From CALKYB01 sp964510575 (GTDB lineage Bacteria; Bdellovibrionota_C; UBA2361; SZUA-149; CALKYB01): DNA of 64,000 nucleotides. A program made the translations under genes and the position numbers. The DNA lies in NCBI GenBank assembly GCA_964510575.1, contig CAZECN010000004.1, positions 1 through 64,000 of the forward strand, read 5' to 3'. Positions 51,515 to 60,601 of this stretch are shown one piece after another (positions within the stretch are counted from its first letter, which is position 1; every line of letters begins with the position of its first letter). The notes beneath the pieces were generated by a model. The model saw only the letters and a program-made list of their open reading frames with translations. It was not told the origin of the DNA and made no database searches.

Positions 51515-52579
51515 TCATTCTTCCACAATTGTCTGTCTAGGATTTGCATTCACGCCTAAGTACTCCCAAGCCTTTGTAGTTGCTACCCGGCCACGAGGTG
51601 TTCGCTTAAGAAAACCTTTCTGTAGAAGAAAAGGCTCACAAACTTCTTCAATAGATCCTTTGTCTTCACTTAGAGAAGCAGCAATAGTGTCTAGTCCAAC
51701 CGGACCTCCTTCAAATTTATCAATGATTGTCGAAAGGATGGCTCGATCCATGGCATCCAGACCTTGAGAGTCAATTTCTAACAGGTCAAGCGCCTCACAT
51801 GAAGTTGCTTGGTCAACCAGCCCCTCAGCTCTTTGATCCGCATAGTCTCTAGCCCTTTTCAATAACCGGTTGGCTATTCTAGGTGTTCCACGAGATCTAG
51901 AAGCTATTTCACTAGCCCCAGTTTTGGTGATTTCGATATTCAGCTTTTCGGCAGAGCGCAGAACGATCTCAATTAGTTCGCCAACACTATAATACTCCAC
52001 CCTCTCTACTAAACCAAAGCGATCTCTTAAGGGAGAGGAAATCAACCCCATCCTGGTAGTAGCTGCAACTAAGGTGAAGGGCTTTAATTTCAGTTGGACA
52101 GACCGAGCAGAGGGACCTTGACCAACTAGGATATCAATAAAGAAATCCTCCATTGCAGGATAGAGAACCTCCTCAACCACTCTAGGTAGGCGATGTATTT
52201 CATCTATAAAGAGAACATCATTCTCTTCAAGTCCAGACAAAACTGCAGCTAAGTCCCCTGGCCTTTCCAAAACTGGGCCAGAAGTTCCTTTCAAATTAAC
52301 CCCTCGCTCCGAAGCTATGATAGCTGCAAAAGTTGTTTTTCCAAGTCCCGGAGGACCATAGAACATGATGTGATCTAGAACAGAATTTCGATCTCGGGCA
52401 GCACCAATTGCAATATCCAGGCTTTCACAAACTCGAGCTTGTCCAATAAACTCCTTTAATCCAGACGGTCTAAGAGAATTTTGAAATAGATCCTCACTTT
52501 CAAACTCAGGGGAAAGCTCTGACCTCTGGTCAATTAAACTGCTTGGGCCTTCAATTTTACTGTCCGAGAAATCATCCAT
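51515..52579 (-). CDS. ruvB: Holliday junction branch-migration helicase RuvB
   Basis: A 354-residue AAA+ motor for branch migration. Walker A is GPPGLGKTTFA, Walker B LFIDEIHRL, and the sensor motif ATTRMGLISSPLRDRF. The C-terminal winged helix ends at LQKGFLKRTPRGRVAT. Its ATG overlaps the ruvA stop by eight bases. It has an acidic ~25-residue N-terminal arm. RuvB works with RuvA and the nuclease RuvC. Confidence 0.97.
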   Translation of the reverse strand: MDDFSDSKIEGPSSLIDQRSELSPEFESEDLFQNSLRPSGLKEFIGQARVCESLDIAIGAARDRNSVLDHIMFYGPPGLGKTTFAAIIASERGVNLKGTSGPVLERPGDLAAVLSGLEENDVLFIDEIHRLPRVVEEVLYPAMEDFFIDILVGQGPSARSVQLKLKPFTLVAATTRMGLISSPLRDRFGLVERVEYYSVGELIEIVLRSAEKLNIEITKTGASEIASRSRGTPRIANRLLKRARDYADQRAEGLVDQATSCEALDLLEIDSQGLDAMDRAILSTIIDKFEGGPVGLDTIAASLSEDKGSIEEVCEPFLLQKGFLKRTPRGRVATTKAWEYLGVNANPRQTIVEE

Positions 52580-53198
52580 AACTACCGCCTAGTTTGCCAA
52601 GAGCTTGTCTCAAAATTTCGCCGGCGTCGTTTAATCCCGCCGACTCTTCTATCACCTCGGACACCACTGTTTCAGCCTGGGAGCGAGCGAAACCAAGTTT
52701 TTCCAAAGCAGATACAGCATCATTCTCAGCAGGTACTTTCAAAACTGAAACCTCAACCTGACTTCCTAAAGATTGCGAATTCACTGGAATAAACTCAGAC
52801 ACTTTTTCGCGCAATTCAACTATAATTCTTTCAGCTGTCTTCTTACCTACTCCCGGTATACTGCAAACAAGTTTAACATCCTCTTTACCAACTGCGGTCA
52901 AAACTCCAACAGCTCCAAACTGGGAAATTGCTGCTAGAGCAGTTTTAGAACCTACCCCTTTAACTGTTTTTAATAGCAAAAAGACATGCTTATCAGCTTC
53001 CTCAAGAAAGCCGTAAAGATTGATTGCTGTTTCACGCACATCTGTATGAACTCGTAAAACTATTTCCTTATCAATAGATACTGTTTGAATTAAGGAGTTG
53101 GGAACCTCTATCTCATAGCCCACGCCGGAAACGTCAACGATCAGCCTAGCCTGAGAGCTGTCAACTTCAACAACTGTACCAGCTAGTCTACCAATCAT
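52572..53198 (-). CDS. ruvA: Holliday junction-binding protein RuvA
   Basis: A 208-residue RuvA with the N-terminal OB fold (MIGRLAGTVVEV), helix-hairpin-helix motifs around LKTVKGVGSKTALAA and LVCSIPGVGKKTAERI, and a C-terminal RuvB-binding helical domain ending GEILRQALGKLG. Its start overlaps the yebC stop by four bases (ATGA). The usual ruvC gene between yebC and ruvA is absent. Confidence 0.97.
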   Translation of the reverse strand: MIGRLAGTVVEVDSSQARLIVDVSGVGYEIEVPNSLIQTVSIDKEIVLRVHTDVRETAINLYGFLEEADKHVFLLLKTVKGVGSKTALAAISQFGAVGVLTAVGKEDVKLVCSIPGVGKKTAERIIVELREKVSEFIPVNSQSLGSQVEVSVLKVPAENDAVSALEKLGFARSQAETVVSEVIEESAGLNDAGEILRQALGKLGGSYG

Positions 53199-53929
53199 TC
53201 AGATTCCTCATCGAAATCTGCGTTACTGAAAACATTGATTACGTCATCGAGATCTTCCAAAACATCAATAAGTTTTTGGAATGACTCTAGGTCTTTCCCT
53301 TCTAGGTTAATTCTAGTTGAAGGCAACATTTGGATTTCGGCGAGTTCGATTTTACACTTATCGTCTAATGAATTTTTTAACTCGAAGAAGGTGCTGGGAT
53401 CTGCAGTAACTTCCCAAATTTCATTTTCATCCTGAATGTCCTCAGCTCCATTACCTAAAGCGATATCCATTAATTCATCTTCAGTAATTGAGCTCTTCTC
53501 GATTACGATTAAGCCCTTCTGTTCAAAGAGGTAGCTCACACAACCATCTTGGCCGAGATTTCCCCCAGCCTTGTTAAAAGCGTGCCGAACTTCACTTACA
53601 GTTCTGTTCTTATTATCAGTTACAGTCTCTACCAGAATAGCTGTGCCACTAGGACCATAACCTTCATAGCGAGCCTCCATTTGCTCAACCGCACCGTCTT
53701 CTCCACTGGCTCGTTTCAGTGCTCGAGTGATATTATCATTCGGCATGTTAACTGAACGAGCCTTATCAATTGCTAGGCGCAACCTTGGGTTGGCATCGGG
53801 GTCACCACTGCCACCTTGCTTAACAGCCACAGTGATTTCTTTGATACAGCGAGTAAAAATCTTGCCTCTCTTTGCGTCGAGGGCTCCCTTCTTTCGCTTA
53901 ATCGTGCTCCACTTGGAATGACCTGCCAT
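53195..53929 (-). CDS. yebC: YebC/PmpR family protein
   Basis: A 244-residue YebC-family protein, start MAGHSKWSTIKRKKGALDAKRGKIF. Members were annotated as transcriptional regulators, and recent work links some to translation of difficult sequences. The family core MPNDNITRALKRASG and GPSGTAILVE is intact. It is the first gene of a minus-strand block with ruvA and ruvB. Its upstream region on the minus strand has TATAAA 15 bases from TTGAAG, a weak promoter pair. Confidence 0.95.
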   Translation of the reverse strand: MAGHSKWSTIKRKKGALDAKRGKIFTRCIKEITVAVKQGGSGDPDANPRLRLAIDKARSVNMPNDNITRALKRASGEDGAVEQMEARYEGYGPSGTAILVETVTDNKNRTVSEVRHAFNKAGGNLGQDGCVSYLFEQKGLIVIEKSSITEDELMDIALGNGAEDIQDENEIWEVTADPSTFFELKNSLDDKCKIELAEIQMLPSTRINLEGKDLESFQKLIDVLEDLDDVINVFSNADFDEESE

Positions 53930-54224
53930 AATAGTATAAAAAAGATAAGTCCCTGATAGGATTAACGTTTATAAAGTTAAAAAAGTCGCTTCAATTGGCC
54001 CTAACTATATCAATACCTTGTTTTAAAATAAGATACTAGCCCGGTCGTAATTAGCAAAACCTCTACTAATTTTAAGCCTCGGAAGCCTTTTTATTTAAAC
54101 TATTTTACACTGGCTCTGGGAGGGGCTCAACGATAAACTAGGAGGCTACTTGCTGATTAGATAGGTCGGGGCGTCGTCCAATCTATCAAGAGTTTCAGCT
54201 GTTTGATTACCCAGAAGCATTGAA

Positions 54225-56537
54225 ATGAGCCAAAATATAAATACCAGCCGATTTTTTAGAGGAGCGATGGGACTACTTCTCCTATTGGCTATGGCTGCCT
54301 TCCTTGGATCAGTATTCATGAAGAGCTTGGTCACAAGCAAGCTGGAGAAACGGGCGGCGCATAGTTCCTCCCTACTCACTTTCTCCCCCTACCCGATCAA
54401 AACTGGGGCAAGAGTTAAGGGGAGTAGAATTATCGAGAGACTCTCCAGCCTTGGCTACAAGAAAACCAAACAAACACCTTCTCGCCCGGGATTTTTTCAA
54501 CTAACCCAAAGAAGTTTAAAAGTTTTTCATCGAGCTTGGGTCAACAATAAAGGGGAGAACATACCGTCTCAGATCGTAGCCTATTCTTTAACCTCCTCTG
54601 GTAAAATTACCAAAATCACCTCAAGCGAGTCCAACTTACAAAAAAGAGTAAGCTGGCTAGAGCCAGAGGTCATATCCATACTAGGTACTGATTCCACCAG
54701 GGCCGTGGATGCTCTTGAACTAGAAGCCTTTCCAGATATTCTAATCAAGGCCCTACTCTCGATCGAAGATGAAAGGTTTTACGATCATTTTGGCATTGAT
54801 CCTCGAGCGATTGCTCGAGCTACAGCCCGCAATCTTTCGGCTGGTAGGATTGTGCAGGGTGGCTCCACAATCACTCAACAACTTGCCAAAAACTTAATCC
54901 TAAGCAACAAGCGAACTTGGAGTAGGAAAATACTCGAGGCTTTCTCAGCTTTGTTTTTAGAAATGTCTTACAGCAAAGATGAAATACTAGAGTTCTACAT
55001 GAACGAAGTCTTTTTAGCTCAAGAGGGAAAAGTTGCTATTCACGGTTTCTCTGAAGCAGCTAAGACCTTCTTTGGTAAAAGCGTTTCCGAAATAAATTTG
55101 GCCGAGGCAGCCACCCTTGCTGGGCTTGTAAAAGCACCCAGCACATACTCCCCTCGAAGGAACCCCAATAATTCTGCTAAACGAAGAAGAACCGTACTGA
55201 AAAAGATGCTGGATGATGGTATTATTAGCGATAAGCAATTCAAAGAGGCTGCCTCCAGACAACTTTCGCTCAAACCAGCCAGTGGTCGTCAAAGAAAAGC
55301 TCCCTACTTCGCAGACTATATAAGAAGAAACATTGAATTGGGAGACTATAGAAATCAACCTCTTCATATCGAATCTAGTTTAGACAGTCAGTATCAGGCC
55401 TGCGCAGAAAAGGCAGTTAGCGATGGAATTAAAAAACTTGCCGAAAAAAATGCTAAGCTGAAAGGTAAAAAAGATTCTCTTCAGGCAGCCTTAGTTTCTG
55501 TGCTACCCCAGAGTGGCGAAGTAAAGGCGTGGGTTGGTGGTAAAAACTATGGAGCCAATCAGTTTGATAGAGTCAGTCAAGCTAAACGACAGCCTGGCAG
55601 CGTATTTAAACCTTTCGTATATCTCACAGCTCTCGATAAAAGCTTAAACGACTACCGTGTTGCTCGCACCACTACTCTTCTTGAAGACTCGCCGATAGTC
55701 GTCGAACAACGAGGATCAAAAGACTGGGAGCCAAAAAACTACGATCGTAAATACCGAGGAGATGTTACGGTTCGAGAAGCCCTTACATTTTCCCTCAATA
55801 TTCCAACTGTGGAGCTAGCCCAGAAAGTTGGCCTTAGAAATATTGTAGGCACTGCTAATAAGTTCGGAATTGGCGAAGGCCTAAAACCAGTGCCCTCAAT
55901 AGCCCTAGGCGCCAATGAAACAAGCCCTCTGGCCTTAGCCAAAGCCTACGCTGCCTTAGCTAATGGAGGTGAGTTTCGTGAACTAGGACCGGTTCGTTCA
56001 GTGCTTACTGTTCGAGATGCCGAAGTGGTTTTTGAAAAAAAGGATGAAATAAAACGGGTCGCTTCACCTGCAGCAACCTTTGTCTTAGGCAACATACTAC
56101 AAAGTGCAGTTGAGTCTGGAACAGGAAGAGTTGTAAGAAGGCTGGGCTTCGAGAAGCCTGTCGCCGGAAAGACTGGAACCAGTAACGAAACCAGAGATTC
56201 ATGGTTTGCTGGTTTTACTCCAAATCTTCTTACCGTTGTTTGGGTTGGTTATGATGACAACAGCCCAACGGGTCTAACTGGTTCCTCAGGCGCAGCCCCT
56301 ATATGGACTAGTTTTAATAAATGCGTGGCCCCTATGGAGCCAAACCTTAATTTCATTGCTCCACCAGGTGTCGTTTACAAAAGTATAGATAGTTCCACTG
56401 GACTGCTTTCTACCCCCTCCTGCCCGGAAAGTGTAAAGGAAGTCGAAATTTTCGTTGAAGGTTTTGACCCAGTTACACCCTGTGATTTACACCAGGAACA
56501 TAGGCAGCGAGCTAGACCTTCTTTTTTCAACTGGTAG
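54225..56537 (+). CDS. PBP1b-like bifunctional penicillin-binding protein
   Basis: A 770-residue class A penicillin-binding protein polymerising and cross-linking murein. A single N-terminal membrane helix is followed by a UB2H-like region (about 60-150), the glycosyltransferase-51 domain with EDERFYDHFGID (about 180) and GGSTITQQLAKN (about 215), and a transpeptidase with SVFK (about 458), SLN (about 528) and KTGTSNE (about 648). The order and UB2H-type region suggest MrcB rather than MrcA. It stands between two minus-strand blocks. Confidence 0.92.
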   Translation: MSQNINTSRFFRGAMGLLLLLAMAAFLGSVFMKSLVTSKLEKRAAHSSSLLTFSPYPIKTGARVKGSRIIERLSSLGYKKTKQTPSRPGFFQLTQRSLKVFHRAWVNNKGENIPSQIVAYSLTSSGKITKITSSESNLQKRVSWLEPEVISILGTDSTRAVDALELEAFPDILIKALLSIEDERFYDHFGIDPRAIARATARNLSAGRIVQGGSTITQQLAKNLILSNKRTWSRKILEAFSALFLEMSYSKDEILEFYMNEVFLAQEGKVAIHGFSEAAKTFFGKSVSEINLAEAATLAGLVKAPSTYSPRRNPNNSAKRRRTVLKKMLDDGIISDKQFKEAASRQLSLKPASGRQRKAPYFADYIRRNIELGDYRNQPLHIESSLDSQYQACAEKAVSDGIKKLAEKNAKLKGKKDSLQAALVSVLPQSGEVKAWVGGKNYGANQFDRVSQAKRQPGSVFKPFVYLTALDKSLNDYRVARTTTLLEDSPIVVEQRGSKDWEPKNYDRKYRGDVTVREALTFSLNIPTVELAQKVGLRNIVGTANKFGIGEGLKPVPSIALGANETSPLALAKAYAALANGGEFRELGPVRSVLTVRDAEVVFEKKDEIKRVASPAATFVLGNILQSAVESGTGRVVRRLGFEKPVAGKTGTSNETRDSWFAGFTPNLLTVVWVGYDDNSPTGLTGSSGAAPIWTSFNKCVAPMEPNLNFIAPPGVVYKSIDSSTGLLSTPSCPESVKEVEIFVEGFDPVTPCDLHQEHRQRARPSFFNW

Positions 56538-56562
56538 GCTCAAAAACTAGTCAAAGACTATT

Positions 56563-57333
56563 CTATAGGTAGTCTACCCGCTCAAGACAAAGAGGTCCAG
56601 GAGGCGCAGTCTGCCCTGCTTGAGTTCGGTCCTTGGCTTGAAGAACTTCTGGCACTGATTCAATCTTTCCTTTACCGACCTCGACCAGAGTTCCCACCAT
56701 AATTCGAACCATTTGCTTTAGAAACCCCGTGCCCTGCACTCTATAGACTAATAAATCTCCGGAAGTAATTAACTCGCTGCAATTGATGGTCCTCTCAGCA
56801 GTGTTGGCACAACAATCAGACGCTCTAATTCTCTCAAGGTTATGAGTTGCGGTAAATTCCCTTGCTGCATCGATCATTCTGCCCAAATTTACACCCTTGC
56901 CAATGGGATAACTAAGCTCCGGTTCAAAGGCTCTAGGGTAGTCAGTCATAGACATCCGGTAGCTATAAACTTTGGAATGAGGAGAGTGTCGAGAATGAAA
57001 ACTACTATCAACTATCTCGATATCTCTAACCTTAACAGATTTGTCTAGAATACCGTTCAGAGACTGTTGGAGCATGCCTTGATCAAGCTCTAAACCTTGG
57101 GGAAGGTCGAAATGGCAAACCTGTCCTCTGGCACTTACCCCAGCGTCAGTTCTACCACTGGCTGTGATATCGATAGTTTCTGAGAGAGTTATATTTCTCT
57201 TCTTCCCTTCACTTCGAAGATAGGTAAATAGAGACCCTTCCAAAGCCTGTTGAATCGTATTGCCCTGAGGTTGAGCTTGCCAACCACTAAATGGACGCCC
57301 GTCGTACTCTACAGTTAACTTAAGCCTCGCCAT
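56563..57333 (-). CDS. truA: tRNA pseudouridine synthase A
   Basis: A 256-residue enzyme making pseudouridine at positions 38-40 of tRNAs. The catalytic Asp is in ASGRTDAGVSA, and RLKLTVEYDGRPFSGWQ and FLKQMVRIMVGTLVEVG are present. Its ATG overlaps the stop of asd by 14 bases, so translation is coupled. Length is normal. Confidence 0.96.
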   Translation of the reverse strand: MARLKLTVEYDGRPFSGWQAQPQGNTIQQALEGSLFTYLRSEGKKRNITLSETIDITASGRTDAGVSARGQVCHFDLPQGLELDQGMLQQSLNGILDKSVKVRDIEIVDSSFHSRHSPHSKVYSYRMSMTDYPRAFEPELSYPIGKGVNLGRMIDAAREFTATHNLERIRASDCCANTAERTINCSELITSGDLLVYRVQGTGFLKQMVRIMVGTLVEVGKGKIESVPEVLQAKDRTQAGQTAPPGPLCLERVDYL

Positions 57334-58360
57334 TCAAAACAAGTTCAGCAATTTGAACACCATTCAATGCTGCGCCTTTCCTGAGATTATCGGCAACAAG
57401 CCAAAGGTTTAGTCCATGCTTCACAGTTTTATCAGCTCGGATTCTACCCACATAAGTCTCGTCAGTACCTATCAAAGTGCTGTTCATGGGATAGGTATTC
57501 TCTCCTGGATTATCCTGAACGACAACGCCATCACTACCTTCAAGAACTTCTCTAACCTGTTCCGGTGAAGCTGGGTTTAAAAACTCCAAGTTTACTGACT
57601 CTGCATGGCAAGCCATCACTGGAACTCGAACCGCAGTACAAGTAATTGCTAGGTCTGGTAAGTCCAGAATCTTTCTACTTTCTTCTATAAGTTTTATTTC
57701 TTCCTTAGTGTAACCATCGTCCTGGAAGCTATCGATATGCGGGATACAATTAAAAGCAATTCTATGCTGAAAGGTCTCAGGCTTGACCTCCTGTTGACTA
57801 TAGAGACCCTTAGTCTGCTCCCACAACTCGTCCATACCCTCACGCCCTGCTCCGGATACGCTTTGATAGGTTGAAACCACAACTCTTTTCAATCCAAAGG
57901 CTTCGTTCAGGGGTTTCAGAATGACCGTAAGGGGAATGGTAGAACAATTGGGATTGGAAACAATCAAACCCTTGCCATCTTCCCTATTTTTCAAGCCTTC
58001 AAACAAGGCTTCGGAGTTAACCTCTGGCACAACCAAAGGCACGCCTTCATTCATCCTAAAAGCACTTGTTTTATCGATCACAACAGTTCCAGCTTCAACA
58101 GCTGCGTCAGCAAATTTTTTACTGACGGAGGAACCTGCGCAAAACAAAGCAATGTCTACATCACGAAACGACTCTTCAGTTAGCTCTTCAACCACTGTAT
58201 CATGATTGAAGGCTGAAATAGTCTCACCCGCAGATCGGGCACTAGCCAAAAGCTTTAGCTTGCCGGGCTTTAGTTTTCGCTGTTCCATTACAGTGATGCT
58301 TTCTCTACCTACTGCTCCAGTAGCACCCACTATCGCTAGAGTTTTATTTTCAATACTCAT
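57320..58360 (-). CDS. asd: Aspartate-semialdehyde dehydrogenase
   Basis: A 346-residue NADP-dependent enzyme reducing aspartyl phosphate in Lys, Met and Thr synthesis and in diaminopimelate formation. The Rossmann start VGATGAVGRESI, catalytic Cys in SNPNCSTIPLT, and the later His in VPVMACHAESVNLEF are present. It is first in an asd-truA pair. No lysine-riboswitch pattern is recognisable upstream. Confidence 0.96.
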   Translation of the reverse strand: MSIENKTLAIVGATGAVGRESITVMEQRKLKPGKLKLLASARSAGETISAFNHDTVVEELTEESFRDVDIALFCAGSSVSKKFADAAVEAGTVVIDKTSAFRMNEGVPLVVPEVNSEALFEGLKNREDGKGLIVSNPNCSTIPLTVILKPLNEAFGLKRVVVSTYQSVSGAGREGMDELWEQTKGLYSQQEVKPETFQHRIAFNCIPHIDSFQDDGYTKEEIKLIEESRKILDLPDLAITCTAVRVPVMACHAESVNLEFLNPASPEQVREVLEGSDGVVVQDNPGENTYPMNSTLIGTDETYVGRIRADKTVKHGLNLWLVADNLRKGAALNGVQIAELVLNGEA

Positions 58361-58511
58361 GTTTCTTCCAGCCCCAAAAAGGAGGTTTCAAAGATTGTCA
58401 TAATAACCGTTGATTTTGAGCGCTTTTAAAGCATAGCTAATCAGCACTGTCCATAGTGATAGTCTATGCAATGGGGAGGGAAAACTTAGCCCTTTCTGAA
58501 GACATTCGAGA

Positions 58512-58530
58512 AGGGGCCACTTAGGCCCCT
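58512..58530 (-). terminator. GC-rich hairpin after the YdcH-like gene
   Basis: AGGGGCC and GGCCCCT form a perfect 7-base-pair stem around five bases, 36 bases beyond the YdcH-like stop on the minus strand. The following TTCTCG is only partly T-rich. It probably stops or stabilises that transcript. Confidence 0.5.
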
Positions 58531-58566
58531 CTTATGAGTAAGACACTTTAAACGACAGAATCCAGT

Positions 58567-58806
58567 CTACTGAATAGAGTCGTCATCTCCTCTATGTTTT
58601 TTGAGAATTGTCATTATCTCTTCAACTCCACGAAGTTTGATTTTCTTCATTTCTTTCTGACGTAAGGCCGCTGAGGGTGAGTAATTTGCGTACCTCTCAA
58701 AACGAGAAACTTCCTTTTCGAGCTTTATGTGCTGCGAGTAAAGCTTCTTGAGCTTCTTGTCTCCCGGCATAAGTTCTTCAATCAAATCGTGGTCGTATTT
58801 TTCCAT
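58567..58806 (-). CDS. YdcH-like (DUF465) small protein
   Basis: A 79-residue protein of the YdcH/DUF465 family: H..LI..L.P.D..L..LY..H..L...V.RFE with the KKIKLRGVEEIMTILKKHR end. These are short helical coiled-coil proteins of unknown function. The ATG at 58806 has a GGAGG site; a TTG five codons earlier lies inside that site. It is monocistronic between asd and pgeF. Confidence 0.85.
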   Translation of the reverse strand: MEKYDHDLIEELMPGDKKLKKLYSQHIKLEKEVSRFERYANYSPSAALRQKEMKKIKLRGVEEIMTILKKHRGDDDSIQ

Positions 58807-59004
58807 AAAATATTCCTCCAAAAAGATTCACACTACATAAAAACAGATGCCTAATCTTAATTATGGGCTTCGTAGATCTACTTAGTCAACCAACTTGATA
58901 ACATTTCTTAGAAACGATCTAGGCGGCTCTCAAAAGAAAAGAGTTCAAAAATGCTGTCAATTCAGCCGCTTGCAGATTGCCATATGAATCCTAGGAAATT
59001 AACT

Positions 59005-59739
59005 TTATGCTCCCACAAAACTTAGCTGACGCCCTGAGTCTTTACCCTGTCTCCTAAAACTGAAAAATCTATGGTCACAGATGCTGCAGAGCTGAGAAAC
59101 AAATATTCGATCTTTGCTAATCCCAGCTTCGATAGCCTGCTGCTCTAATACTTTTTTCACTGAAAGATTTCCTGCTTGGTAAGCATCTTCGGCCTTTAGC
59201 CAATGTTTAAAATGTCTCTCAGCAGTTTCTCTTTCAAACTCATAGCAACAAAGCCCAGCTGAGGGGCCAATTGCAATCTCCACGTTCTTGGCATTAGCAA
59301 ATTTTTTAAGGCCCTGGGATAGAATATTCTTAGCTGTTCCTCTCCATCCGCTATGCAGAATAGCAGAGCTCTTTTCCTGCTCTGAAAATATAATAACTGG
59401 TGCACAATCGGCAGATAAAACCCCAAAGGATGAGTCCGTAACATTTTCAGCTGAGTCTTGGTCTAGAAACCAACCATCAGCCTCAGCCAGCCCCTGATTG
59501 GAAGAATCTACTCTAGCATCCACTACCCGATTGCCGTGTACCTGCTTCAATAAATGTAGATCAGATCTAGCCTGTAACTTACACCAATCAGTTGTATCTT
59601 TATTTTTAAGGTCCGGCAGTCCCAGTTGAAATCCATGAAAAAGACCTTTTTCTTCCCAGGATTTAATCTTTAAAAGATTAGTTTTTGGCTCATAAGCCCA
59701 AATCTCCTCTAGGCTAGGCGAAAAGGAAGTTTCGCTCAT
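59005..59739 (-). CDS. pgeF: Purine nucleoside phosphorylase/laccase-domain protein
   Basis: A 244-residue protein of the YfiH/PgeF (Cu-oxidase_4) family. The metal-ligand motifs are SADCAPVIIF, AILHSGWRGTAKNIL, and SAGLCCYEF. In E. coli PgeF corrects misincorporated serine in murein; other members act on purine nucleosides. The gene overlaps nadC by four bases and forms a unit with valS and nadC. Length is normal. Confidence 0.9.
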   Translation of the reverse strand: MSETSFSPSLEEIWAYEPKTNLLKIKSWEEKGLFHGFQLGLPDLKNKDTTDWCKLQARSDLHLLKQVHGNRVVDARVDSSNQGLAEADGWFLDQDSAENVTDSSFGVLSADCAPVIIFSEQEKSSAILHSGWRGTAKNILSQGLKKFANAKNVEIAIGPSAGLCCYEFERETAERHFKHWLKAEDAYQAGNLSVKKVLEQQAIEAGISKDRIFVSQLCSICDHRFFSFRRQGKDSGRQLSFVGA

Positions 59740-60596
59740 TTCTCGTAGCGTAAGGAAATATCTACGGCGATAGCAGAGTGAGTGAGAAAGCCAGAAGAAA
59801 TGCGGTCAGCTCCGCAATTCTTATAATCCACCAGATTCGTGGGGCCGATACCTCCTGACAGTTCCACTACAGTTTTGGAAACCCTTGAATTTCTAACAAA
59901 TTGAACAGCTTCAGTTGCAAGATCAGGACTCATATTATCAAGTAGTACCGAATCTGGTTCTATCTCTAGCGCTAGTTCCAACTCCTTCAGACTTCTAACC
60001 TCAACTTGTAAAAAAGTATCAGACGCAAAATCTCGACATCTTCGAATTGTCTCCTGAATATCTCCATTGTTCGCATCAATGTGGTTATTCTTAATTAAGA
60101 AAGCATCGAACAGGCCAATACGGTGATTGCTTCCACCACCTTTCACAACGGCATACTTTTCAAGAGTTCTATATCCAGGAGTTGTCTTTCTCGTATCCAC
60201 AAGAGTAGTCTCAGAGCCATCCAATAATGCAGTCATTTCTGAAGTTAGGGTGGATACACCTGATAGTCTTTGCAAGAAATTTAAAGCAACGCGTTCAGCA
60301 GATAGCAAACTCTGCACAGGGCCAGTTATACTGCCAAAGTACTTCCCGGCACTTATCTTTTCCCCGTCAATGACAGAAAAAGAACAATCCAGCCGACCAT
60401 CGACCTGTCTGCATACTTCTTCAACTAACTCCCTACCACAAAGCACCAGATCTTGCTTAGCTAGAAAGTTAGCTTTGCCTTTTGCTTCCTCAGGGATAGA
60501 CGCTTTAGATGTAATATCTCCACTAGCAATATCCTCTTTTAAGGCTATCGCGACCAGCTCCTTAACTTGGGCATCTAAAACAGAATATTTAGCCAT
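59736..60596 (-). CDS. nadC: Nicotinate-nucleotide pyrophosphorylase (carboxylating)
   Basis: A 286-residue quinolinate phosphoribosyltransferase of NAD de novo synthesis. Motifs seen are EDIASGDITS, LNFLQRLSGVSTLT, DTRKTTPGYR, KGGGSNHRIGL and KNNHI, all typical. It follows valS by five bases and precedes pgeF. No nadA or nadB gene is in the window. Confidence 0.96.
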   Translation of the reverse strand: MAKYSVLDAQVKELVAIALKEDIASGDITSKASIPEEAKGKANFLAKQDLVLCGRELVEEVCRQVDGRLDCSFSVIDGEKISAGKYFGSITGPVQSLLSAERVALNFLQRLSGVSTLTSEMTALLDGSETTLVDTRKTTPGYRTLEKYAVVKGGGSNHRIGLFDAFLIKNNHIDANNGDIQETIRRCRDFASDTFLQVEVRSLKELELALEIEPDSVLLDNMSPDLATEAVQFVRNSRVSKTVVELSGGIGPTNLVDYKNCGADRISSGFLTHSAIAVDISLRYEK

Positions 60597-60601
60597 TGCC
60601 C

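Noticed and set aside
54160..54224. Hairpin GATAG/CTATC upstream of the PBP1b-like gene
   Set aside because: Only a five-base stem with a long interrupted loop; likely chance.
58361..58566. Lysine riboswitch or similar before asd
   Set aside because: No conserved aptamer blocks can be seen; only short inverted repeats are present.
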